From assembly GCA_018710795.1 (NCBI GenBank), contig DVJH01000146.1:1-11424 (forward strand): a stretch of DNA of 11,424 nucleotides. Reading direction: 5' to 3'. The translations under genes were made by a program, and so were the position numbers. Shown piece after piece: positions 6,319-11,424 of the stretch (position 1 is the first letter of the stretch; every line of letters starts with the position of its first letter). The stretch comes from Candidatus Galligastranaerophilus gallistercoris (GTDB lineage: Bacteria; Cyanobacteriota; Vampirovibrionia; Gastranaerophilales; Gastranaerophilaceae). A model generated the notes under the pieces. The model did not search any database, was not told where the DNA came from, and saw only the letters and a program-made list of their open reading frames with translations.

Positions 6319-6354
6319 AGTACAATTATACTATGAATAAACAAAACATGACAA
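6316..6354. promoter_or_regulatory. Divergent, overlapping promoters of the envelope protein gene and era
   Basis: Leftward: TTGTCA (6349-6354, five of six), 18 nt, TATAAT (6325-6330), then six bases and the ATG at 6318. Rightward: TACAAT (6321-6326, five of six to -10), then six bases and the ATG at 6333; no -35 is seen. The 20 bp from 6316 to 6335 form an inverted repeat with nine of ten pairs matching, and both ATG codons are its ends. The two polymerases could not bind at once. Both spacings fit initiation on the A of ATG, that is, leaderless mRNA. Confidence 0.55.
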
Positions 6355-7262
6355 AACTTAATAATGTAACAGATTATAAATGCGGTTATGCAGTTATACT
6401 AGCCCGCCCGAATACGGGAAAATCCACCCTGTTAAATTTTATAACGGGACAAAAAATTGCCATTACGACTCCGACTGCCCAGACAACAAGAAAACAGATT
6501 AAAGGAATTTATACAAGCGATAACTGCCAGGTAATTTTTATAGATACTCCGGGGATACATAAACCCCTGAATAAACTGGGTGAATATTTGACGCAACAGG
6601 CAATCGATGCAATTGAAGATGCCGATGTCGTTATTTTTATGGCGGATGTTTCATCCAAAGCGGGCAAGGGGGATTATTGGATAGTTGAAAATTGTCTTAA
6701 AAATATAAATAAACCCGTTATAATTGCGGCAAACAAAGTTGATTTAATCAGGGATGAAATAAAAAAAGAAGAAAATATAATTTCTTATAAAACTCTGTTT
6801 GATAAAAATTATCCGGTTATAAAAATTTCGGCAAAAACGGGAAAAAATGTTGAAATTCTTCTTGATGAAATAAAAAAACATATCCCAAAAGGCGTTCCTT
6901 TGTATGACGAAGAAACAATAACCGATCAAAATATGAGAATGATAGCTTCGGAAGTCATAAGGGAAAAAATTATTTTAAACACAAAAGATGAAATTCCCCA
7001 CAGCGTTGCCGTTTTAATCGATGAATATAAAACGGAAGGCAATATGGATAAAATAAAAGCGACGATTTTTGTGTCGCAGGACAGCCAAAAGGGAATTATA
7101 ATAGGTTCAAAGGGACAGATGTTAAAAAAAATAGGAACGGATTCAAGAATTGAACTTGAAGAAATAATCGAAGGAAAAGTATATTTGGAGCTTTTCGTAA
7201 AAGTGAAAAAGAACTGGCAAAAAGATAAAAATGCGCTTAGAATGTTAGGTTATGAAGAATAA
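6333..7262 (+). CDS. era: GTPase Era
   Basis: 309 aa, normal for Era, the GTPase that binds the 3' end of 16S rRNA and checks 30S subunit assembly at the inner face of the membrane. GTPase motifs: P-loop ARPNTGKS (24-31), TTR (51-53) in switch I, DTPGI (71-75), NKVD (134-137) and SAK (166-168). The C-terminal KH domain carries IIIGSKGQMLKKIG (255-268) and the VKKNW motif (291-295). The first P-loop residue is Ala where Era usually has Gly; the general Walker A pattern permits Ala. Start: the ATG at 6333 sits at the predicted +1 of a TACAAT -10 element, with no ribosome-binding site, so leaderless initiation is likely; a second ATG at 6348 is an alternative and would trim five residues. It heads an operon with the 49-codon ORF, an unknown gene and prmC. 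Confidence 0.97.
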   Translation: MNKQNMTKLNNVTDYKCGYAVILARPNTGKSTLLNFITGQKIAITTPTAQTTRKQIKGIYTSDNCQVIFIDTPGIHKPLNKLGEYLTQQAIDAIEDADVVIFMADVSSKAGKGDYWIVENCLKNINKPVIIAANKVDLIRDEIKKEENIISYKTLFDKNYPVIKISAKTGKNVEILLDEIKKHIPKGVPLYDEETITDQNMRMIASEVIREKIILNTKDEIPHSVAVLIDEYKTEGNMDKIKATIFVSQDSQKGIIIGSKGQMLKKIGTDSRIELEEIIEGKVYLELFVKVKKNWQKDKNALRMLGYEE

Positions 7263-7401
7263 AGATATAAAAAAGATTAAAAAAGAAACAAAAGATAATA
7301 ATATAAAAATAAATATAAAAGGCGCCACAAACCCTATTATAAAAAAGCTGGCCGAGTTTAAGCTTTCAAAAAAGAAAATAACTTTTGAGGATTTACTCTA
7401 A
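7252..7401 (+). CDS. Small Lys-rich ORF of 49 codons between era and the next gene
   Basis: Its ATG overlaps the last 11 bases of era (…GGTTATGAAGAATAA) and it ends 4 nt before the ATG of the next gene, filling exactly the 140-nt gap between them. 15 of 49 residues are Lys; the first half is a Lys/Ile/Asn run and the second half looks folded (GATNPIIKKLAEFKLSKKKI, then TFEDLL). TTAGG lies just upstream as a weak ribosome-binding site, and overlap with era suggests translational coupling. The spacing on both sides argues that it is a real gene; the AT-rich composition of its first half argues for caution. A small RNA- or ribosome-binding protein would fit the basic charge and the era/prmC context, but this is inference. 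Confidence 0.6.
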   Translation: MKNKDIKKIKKETKDNNIKINIKGATNPIIKKLAEFKLSKKKITFEDLL

Positions 7402-7405
7402 ACTT

Positions 7406-7897
7406 ATGTTTTATATTAAAAACACAATTTTTCTTCAATTTACGCCGAGGCAAAAAAGTGCGCTTTTAAGCTTTATAAAGTCTTTTGTAAAGAAAAACAA
7501 AAATTTAACAAAAGAAGATATCATAGATAAATTTATTGAAGAAGAAAATTATTATTTTGAAATCAATAATCCGCATTTTGAATTTATAATCGATTATTTG
7601 TCCGATGAAGATTTTATAAAAGATTTAAGAACATATATCGATTCAATATTTTATGAACTTGAACAAAAAGAAAAAATGCAGTTTTTAATTGATAAAGAAA
7701 AAAAATATCAAAAAGAGCAGAGAAAAAAAGCTAACGATTATAAAATGAGCAAACTAAAGCCTACAAAAAAACAGCTTATTTATTACGAAAAAATCGCCCG
7801 TGCGCATAATATAAAACCAAAAGATACAAAAGATGCTTCAAGGCTTGATTTAAGAAATTGGATTATGGATATAATAGAGCCCGAAAGAACGGAATGA
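7406..7897 (+). CDS. Unknown basic protein with coiled-coil middle, era-prmC operon
   Basis: 163 aa from the ATG at 7406; the frame stays open up to a TTG at 7385, but that would overlap the small ORF upstream. GAGGA lies at 7386-7390, rather far (about 15 nt) from the ATG. Visible parts: an N-terminal helical stretch (FTPRQKSALLSFIKSFVKKN), an acidic middle (YLSDEDFIKDLRTYID), a Lys/Glu-rich probable coiled coil around residues 85-115 (ELEQKEKMQFLIDKEKKYQK), and a C-terminal segment KPTKKQLIYYEKIARAHNIK followed by ASRLDLRNWIMDII. That last part resembles the short T-x-K-Q-x-x-Y-helix, small-loop, A-S-x-x-I/L-helix motif seen at the ends of various uncharacterised or nucleic-acid-associated proteins. 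I do not recognise the family. The stop abuts the prmC ATG, so the two are translationally linked. Confidence 0.78.
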   Translation: MFYIKNTIFLQFTPRQKSALLSFIKSFVKKNKNLTKEDIIDKFIEEENYYFEINNPHFEFIIDYLSDEDFIKDLRTYIDSIFYELEQKEKMQFLIDKEKKYQKEQRKKANDYKMSKLKPTKKQLIYYEKIARAHNIKPKDTKDASRLDLRNWIMDIIEPERTE

Positions 7898-8737
7898 ATG
7901 AAAAAAACAGACCTTATTAAAATGCTTATAAATGCGGGAATTGATTCAAACGAGGCAAAAGCCGAAGTTGAATTAATTTTGGAGTTTGTTTTGTCAAAGA
8001 CAAAAGAAGAACTTTTATTTATAAATGAATTTAACGATGAAAAAATTTTAAATGTAATACAAGAAAGAATTAAAACCAAAAAGCCCGTTCAATATCTCAT
8101 AGGGTTTGCACCTTTTATGGGCGAAAAATTCATCGTAAACGAAAATGTTTTAATCCCGAGAACCGATACCGAAATTCTCGTTGATGAAACGGTTAAAACC
8201 GCACTTGATATAAAAGATGAAACGATAAAAATTTTGGATATCGGAACGGGTTCAGGCATAATTGCCTGTATGTGCGCAAAAAAACTAATCGAAAAAAACA
8301 GAAAAGTTGAAATAATAGGAGTTGATATTTCCCTAAATGCACTTAATGTTGCAATAGATAATATGAAAAAATTAAATTTAACAAGGTCTGTAATGTTTAG
8401 AAAATCCGATTTATTTTCAAACGTTAAAGAAAAATTTCATATAATAGTTTCAAATCCTCCCTATATTCCGAAAAAAGAGTATGAAACAATTCAAAAGGAA
8501 GTCAAATTTGAACCTTATGAAGCACTTTTTGTTGAAGATGAAAAAGGAATTTATTATTACGATTTAATAATAAAAGAAGCAAAAAGCCGCCTTTTTGACG
8601 GGGGATACCTTTTGTTTGAAATAATGAAAGGACAGTTTGACTATATAAAAGAACTTTTAGAAAAAGCGGATTTTAAAGATATTAAAGGATTTTTTGATAT
8701 TCAGGGAATTAAAAGAGTCATAAAAGCTTCAGTTTGA
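7898..8737 (+). CDS. prmC: Peptide chain release factor N5-glutamine methyltransferase PrmC
   Basis: 279 aa, the usual length. PrmC (HemK) methylates the Gln of the GGQ loop in RF1 and RF2 with S-adenosylmethionine, raising termination efficiency. The N-terminal helical domain (1-75) recognises release factor and ends with the conserved KPVQYLIG (62-69). The Rossmann methyltransferase domain shows VLIPRTDTE (84-92), the SAM-binding DIGTGSG (114-120), an acidic residue after the second strand (GVDIS, 141-145), the catalytic SNPPYI (185-190), which holds the substrate glutamine, and EPYEAL (205-210). The ATG directly follows the TGA of the gene upstream with only a weak GGAA, so coupling is likely. 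It is the last gene of the era operon. Its end overlaps the convergent flavoprotein gene by 9 bp, with no terminator between them. Confidence 0.97.
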   Translation: MKKTDLIKMLINAGIDSNEAKAEVELILEFVLSKTKEELLFINEFNDEKILNVIQERIKTKKPVQYLIGFAPFMGEKFIVNENVLIPRTDTEILVDETVKTALDIKDETIKILDIGTGSGIIACMCAKKLIEKNRKVEIIGVDISLNALNVAIDNMKKLNLTRSVMFRKSDLFSNVKEKFHIIVSNPPYIPKKEYETIQKEVKFEPYEALFVEDEKGIYYYDLIIKEAKSRLFDGGYLLFEIMKGQFDYIKELLEKADFKDIKGFFDIQGIKRVIKASV

Positions 8738-9223
8738 TTTTCTTTTTCTTACAAGCTCTATTGCTTCTTTTCCCGTTAAATGTTCAATATCAAATTCAAT
8801 CATTTTCATTCTTGAAAAATCTTTTTTAATTTCATCTTCAATTCCCTTAATATCATCCGGGGCATATTTTTTGCCTAAAATTTTTATATATTTAAGCATT
8901 TCGGCAGTATCTTCAATAATTCTTACTTTTCCGAATGCAATTATACTTCTAAAATGTGTCGTAAATTCTTTGGGCGAAACATCGTCTTTTTCAATTATGC
9001 AAAATGAAGCTTTATCATAATTTTTGATTGCATCAAGCTTATGTCCTTCTTTTGCGCAATGAAAATAAATTTTATTCTCATAATAAACAAAACTCAAAGG
9101 CACGCCATAAGGATACCCGTTATCCCCGAGAAGCGATAAAACGCCCGATGTTGAGGTTTCAAGAATTTTTAGCGCCTCTTTTTGTTCAAGCAATTGGTTT
9201 TTTCTTCTCATTTCTCTAAACAT
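8729..9223 (-). CDS. Pyridoxamine 5'-phosphate oxidase-like flavoprotein (NimA type)
   Basis: 164 aa from the ATG at 9221-9223, chosen because AAGAGGAAAATT precedes it directly; the frame also extends to 9259, but that would overlap the recombinase gene. The split-barrel FMN-binding fold of the NimA-like group is recognisable: MRRKNQLLEQKEAL (5-18), GVLSLLGDNGYPYGVPLSFV (27-46), KIYFHCAKEGHKLDAIKN (51-68), KASFCII (71-77) and the strand FRSIIAFGKVRII (91-103). Family members bind FMN or a related flavin or heme; some reduce 5-nitroimidazoles, and most have no known substrate. The GHKLD segment typical of the group is intact. It is second in a pair with the Xer recombinase, 10 nt downstream of that stop. 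Resistance to nitroimidazoles is not implied without testing. It overlaps prmC tail to tail. Confidence 0.87.
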   Translation of the reverse strand: MFREMRRKNQLLEQKEALKILETSTSGVLSLLGDNGYPYGVPLSFVYYENKIYFHCAKEGHKLDAIKNYDKASFCIIEKDDVSPKEFTTHFRSIIAFGKVRIIEDTAEMLKYIKILGKKYAPDDIKGIEDEIKKDFSRMKMIEFDIEHLTGKEAIELVRKRKSN

Positions 9224-9233
9224 AATTTTCCTC

Positions 9234-10136
9234 TTATGCTCTCGGATGCGCCGCTTCATAAACGGATTTTAATCTTTGCATTGAAACATGGGTATAAATT
9301 TGTGTGTTTGAAATGTTCGCATGACCCAATAATTCCTGTACGACTCTCAAATCCGCTCCGTTTTCAATTAATCTTGTTGCAAAAGAATGTCTGAAAACAT
9401 GCGGCGTAACGTGTTTATTGAGTTCAATCGAATCTACAACCTGCTTCAGCGCTTTTCTTATGCTTTGGTTTTGAAGCCTGTATCCGTGGTTATTTATAAA
9501 TAACGGAGAATCGGGCAGTTTATTTGTTTTGCAAATTAAATCGGAAACGTTTTCGATATAGTTTTTCAACAATTCTTTTGTTTTATCGGGAATTAAAACT
9601 ATTCTTTCTTTTGCGCCCTTGCCGAATACCCTTATTTCGTTTTGTTCAAGGTTTAAATTTTCATAATTCAGACCCGATAATTCAGAAATTCTCATCCCGG
9701 AAACCCATAAAAGCTCAAAAATAACACGATTTCTGTATCCTGCGGGGCTTTGAATTTTAACGTTGGTTAAAATTGTCTCAATTTCTTCCGTTGTTAAAAA
9801 ATCGGGCAGGGTTTTTGGCAATTTTGGTCCTTTTGTTGTGTCCGTCGGGTTAAAATCTATAATTTCCCTGTTATATAAAAATCCGTAAAAAGCTCTTATT
9901 GAAGCAATTTTCCTTGCGATAGTGGTTTTTGAATAGTTCATCTGCTGAATAAAATAAAGATATTCGCCGAATTTTTTGGCGTCAATTTCTTTAACATCTT
10001 TATCGCTTGCCCATATTAAAAATACCAGCACATCCGCACAATATGCCTTTATTGTGTGTGTTGAAAAATTTTTTTCTATTTTAAGATAAAGCTCAAAATT
10101 TTTCAGATAATCTTTTGATTTTTCGTTTACCGCCAT
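9234..10136 (-). CDS. xerD: Tyrosine recombinase XerD/XerC
   Basis: 300 aa from the ATG at 10134-10136, which is exactly the normal Xer length; the frame runs on to a TTG at 10163, giving nine unlikely extra residues. The SAM-like core-binding domain (5-100) holds NFSTHTIKAYCADVLVFL and the KIASIRAFYGFL helix. The catalytic domain carries the full set: Arg149 (SGMRISEL), Lys173 (FGKGAKE), His246 and Arg249 (PHVFRHSFAT), His272 (LLGHANI) and nucleophile Tyr281 (IYTHV). The C-terminus SVYEAAHPRA is typical of Xer proteins. Role: resolution of chromosome dimers at dif with FtsK, in the cytoplasm. XerC versus XerD cannot be decided here. No integrase-type arm domain, att site or cassette is nearby, so a housekeeping role is favoured. 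Expression: TATAAT eight bases before the ATG and no ribosome-binding site suggest a leaderless message shared with the flavoprotein gene. Confidence 0.95.
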   Translation of the reverse strand: MAVNEKSKDYLKNFELYLKIEKNFSTHTIKAYCADVLVFLIWASDKDVKEIDAKKFGEYLYFIQQMNYSKTTIARKIASIRAFYGFLYNREIIDFNPTDTTKGPKLPKTLPDFLTTEEIETILTNVKIQSPAGYRNRVIFELLWVSGMRISELSGLNYENLNLEQNEIRVFGKGAKERIVLIPDKTKELLKNYIENVSDLICKTNKLPDSPLFINNHGYRLQNQSIRKALKQVVDSIELNKHVTPHVFRHSFATRLIENGADLRVVQELLGHANISNTQIYTHVSMQRLKSVYEAAHPRA

Positions 10137-10143
10137 AGCTTTT

Positions 10144-10149
10144 ATTATA
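10144..10149 (-). promoter_or_regulatory. -10 element of the xerD-flavoprotein operon
   Basis: A perfect TATAAT, preceded directly by TG, reads leftward and ends 7 nt before the A of the xerD ATG. Predicted initiation at 10136-10137 gives a leaderless mRNA. No -35 match occurs at 16-18 nt; the upstream DNA is very AT-rich. The absence of any Shine-Dalgarno-like purine run before this ATG agrees. Confidence 0.5.
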
Positions 10150-10190
10150 CATTTTTTTGCCAAAATTAATATAAATTAAGTATTTTTAAA

Positions 10191-10219
10191 TTGTAAAAAA
10201 AATTATAAGATGATGTAGT
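10191..10219 (+). promoter_or_regulatory. Candidate extended -10 promoter for the 214-aa protein gene
   Basis: TTGTAA (10191-10196, four of six) lies 17 nt before TGTAGT (10214-10219, four of six), and TGA directly upstream supplies an extended -10 (TGn). Start would be near 10226, leaving a leader of about 50 nt that holds the 13-codon ORF and the ribosome-binding site. Confidence 0.4.
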
Positions 10220-10241
10220 AAATCTTCATTTTTAAGGTACC

Positions 10242-10283
10242 ATGGGTTTACTTATTTTAAAAGAATGGAAGAAAATTGGCTAA
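10242..10283 (+). CDS. Possible 13-codon upstream ORF (leader peptide)
   Basis: ATG at 10242 with AAGG four bases upstream, reading MGLLILKEWKKIG and stopping at TAA (10281-10283). The stop lies inside the start region of the 214-aa gene (TTG at 10276), an 8-base overlap in a different frame. The GGAAG ribosome-binding site of that gene lies within this ORF. Ribosomes ending here would be placed at the TTG, so it may couple or control translation. No regulatory codon run or attenuator hairpin is visible. Confidence 0.4.
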   Translation: MGLLILKEWKKIG

Positions 10284-10920
10284 TAACTTTGAAAGTTTAA
10301 ACAACCTAGAGGACCATGTAAGAAAGTCTTCCGTTGTGCAGGAACGCACGGGGCTTGTTGCTGTGCATATGTACAAACAGTTTTTGGACTTTCAAAAATC
10401 AACGCAAAATACCGCAGAAATCTTTATTAAAATGGCGGATATTATGAATCAGGTGGTAGAATCCCTTAAACAATCATTCAGCGTAAGAAATATCCCTTCG
10501 GGAAATATATACTGCGAAATAGATTCAACCAAAACCGTTGCAACGATTAATATATTGTGGCATACAATAAGTTTTACTTCCCGCTTCAATATTGCCCCTA
10601 AAGCTCTCCCCAGAGACGGTCAGCCCCCTTTGTTTTGCGGAAGAATTTTTGCCGTTAACGGAAATTATGTTAATATAATGCAGGGTATAAGCGATTATGA
10701 CGGGCAGATTAAGGCGCTGTTGGACAATGAAATTGCATCATTATACGTTCCTGCCGAAAAAAACCAGAGCGTTATTATGACAATAAGGCACAAAGACAAT
10801 CAGGAATCTTTTTTATCCCACGTTGATGCCCCCAGAGATTTTCTTTTAAAGGTGATTGAAATTGTTTGTGCGGGCGGTCAGTTCCACGAACAAAACCCTA
10901 AAACCAACTTTTTCTTTTAA
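10276..10920 (+). CDS. Unknown 214-aa cytoplasmic protein
   Basis: No family recognised. Start is TTG at 10276 with GGAAG four to five bases upstream; no in-frame ATG lies upstream, and the two nearby ATGs are in other frames and end quickly. The protein has no signal peptide or membrane span. Residues 1-70 look helical (YKQFLDFQKSTQNTAEIFIK, then MADIMNQVVESLKQSF). From about 78 it becomes strand-rich with short hydrophobic runs (GNIYCEI, TVATINILWHTISFTSRF, GRIFAVNGNYVNIM, SLYVPAE, QSVIMTIRH), suggesting a beta-rich domain of about 110 residues, and it ends with a helix (PRDFLLKVIEIVCAGG) and a short tail. Its stop shares TTAA with the convergent gene. A free-standing regulatory or chaperone-like protein is possible, but there is no motif to support a choice. 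Confidence 0.75.
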   Translation: MANNFESLNNLEDHVRKSSVVQERTGLVAVHMYKQFLDFQKSTQNTAEIFIKMADIMNQVVESLKQSFSVRNIPSGNIYCEIDSTKTVATINILWHTISFTSRFNIAPKALPRDGQPPLFCGRIFAVNGNYVNIMQGISDYDGQIKALLDNEIASLYVPAEKNQSVIMTIRHKDNQESFLSHVDAPRDFLLKVIEIVCAGGQFHEQNPKTNFFF

Positions 10921-11424
10921 TCGTGTTTAACGATTATTCGGTATATTATAAAATCATTTTCCATATCTTTATATACAGGTTTATATGTTATGGTGCAATT
11001 TTTACTCTTTTCTGCAATAAAAACACCTGTGCTTATTTTTGATATCCCTTTGTTTATTTTGTTTTTTTCTATTGTTGTACAAAGAGAATCAATGCGGTTT
11101 TTATCATCATTAAATACTGTCATATTGTTTTTATATCCTTGAAGAGTATATCTTTCGCCGCCCGATAAATCGTATATTTTTAAATTCTTAAAATAAGGCG
11201 CTGTTTCGATTGCACTTTGTAAAAGTTCATCAAGCGCAATTATTTTGTCATTATTTTCCATTAAATTTTCTTTCTTGATAATCCGTGCAATTTTATCGGA
11301 TTTTGAATCGTATACTATATAATGAGTTTTATTTTTGAAAAATGCGGTTTCAAAAACGCACAACCCGAGAAATATAATAAAAATAACATTTAATATTTTG
11401 TCTGTTTTATGGCAAATTTCGATT
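10917..11424 (-). CDS. Unknown membrane-anchored protein, N-terminus outside the window
   Basis: 168 codons are visible and the frame is open to the window edge. The only standard start codon near the N-terminal end is TTG at 11363, inside a hydrophobic run and with no ribosome-binding site, so the true start is almost surely to the right of the window. Visible order: a charged stub (IEICHKTDK), one hydrophobic segment (ILNVIFIIFLGLCVF) that fits a membrane anchor or signal peptide, then about 145 soluble residues. These include a helical part (NDKIIALDELLQSAIETAPY) and strand-rich parts (IYDLSGGERYTLQGY, GISKISTGVFIAEK, NCTITYKPVY, DFIIYRIIVKH). No family recognised. The layout, a short cytoplasmic stub, one span and a small exported beta-rich domain, fits a lipoprotein-like or pilin-like envelope component, but no pilin or lipobox motif is seen. 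It overlaps the convergent 214-aa gene by four bases. Confidence 0.65.
   Translation of the reverse strand, partial: IEICHKTDKILNVIFIIFLGLCVFETAFFKNKTHYIVYDSKSDKIARIIKKENLMENNDKIIALDELLQSAIETAPYFKNLKIYDLSGGERYTLQGYKNNMTVFNDDKNRIDSLCTTIEKNKINKGISKISTGVFIAEKSKNCTITYKPVYKDMENDFIIYRIIVKHD

Noticed and set aside
9224..9259. Longer N-terminus for the flavoprotein
   Set aside because: It would overlap xerD by 26 bases, has no ribosome-binding site, and the internal ATG is preceded by a strong AGAGGA.
9234..10136. Mobile element or integrase reading of the tyrosine recombinase
   Set aside because: Size, C-terminus and neighbours fit a housekeeping Xer protein; no att repeats, tRNA, cassette array or phage genes are nearby.
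10163..10163. Upstream TTG as xerD start
   Set aside because: It would add nine residues beyond the usual Xer length and lies upstream of the likely transcription start.

Overview
This is an AT-rich, compact bacterial chromosome segment of 11.4 kb. It carries eleven protein genes long enough to be obvious, a 49-codon ORF, a possible 13-codon upstream ORF, and genes cut at both window edges. No rRNA, tRNA, CRISPR array, IS or phage gene is visible, and no stretch over 300 bases lacks a gene. The most likely host, by inference only, is an uncultured gut-type lineage such as Gastranaerophilales (Vampirovibrionia/Melainabacteria). That guess rests on the base composition, the mix of housekeeping genes with lineage-restricted proteins, and the style of the 94-aa Gln/Gly/Pro-rich protein. 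Nothing here proves it.

Left block (1-3510, all minus strand). Read 5' to 3', the order is an Hsp20 small heat-shock protein, a polytopic membrane protein, a YjbQ/UPF0047 protein, and the N-terminal part of a creatinase-type Xaa-Pro aminopeptidase that runs off the left edge. The membrane protein aligns along its whole length with membrane-bound H+/Na+-pumping pyrophosphatases but has lost essentially all of their Asp/Lys/Glu catalytic motifs. The YjbQ protein has also lost conserved active-site His residues. Two consecutive apparent pseudo-enzymes are the most unusual point in the window. Tandem hairpins separate hsp20 from the pyrophosphatase-like gene, which has its own good promoter.

Middle block (3511-6335). 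A 187-bp divergent region separates hsp20 from a small Gln/Gly/Pro-rich protein on the plus strand. That gene ends at a perfect 36-bp palindrome, a bidirectional terminator shared with a convergent 750-760 aa gene. The large protein has a signal peptide, a small folded domain, a long Lys/Pro/Gln/Val repeat linker, one membrane span, an acidic cytoplasmic part and a compact C-terminal domain. Its start faces that of era across a 20-bp near-palindrome that holds a -10 box and an ATG for each direction, which suggests leaderless transcripts both ways.

Right block (6333-11424). era, a 49-codon Lys-rich ORF, an unknown basic protein and prmC (release-factor glutamine methyltransferase) form a tight plus-strand operon with overlapping or abutting ends. 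Convergent to it is a minus-strand pair, xerD-like tyrosine recombinase then a NimA/pyridoxamine-oxidase-like flavoprotein; prmC and the flavoprotein gene overlap tail to tail by 9 bp. The window closes with an unrecognised 214-aa plus-strand protein, started at TTG and preceded by a possible 13-codon upstream ORF, and an unrecognised membrane-anchored minus-strand protein whose N-terminus lies outside the window. Their stop codons share TTAA.

Together the recognisable genes serve ribosome assembly (Era), translation termination (PrmC), chromosome resolution (Xer), protein quality control (Hsp20) and peptide turnover (aminopeptidase P). The lineage-specific pieces are the pyrophosphatase-like membrane protein, the degenerate YjbQ, the 94-aa protein, the large envelope protein and the two right-end unknowns.
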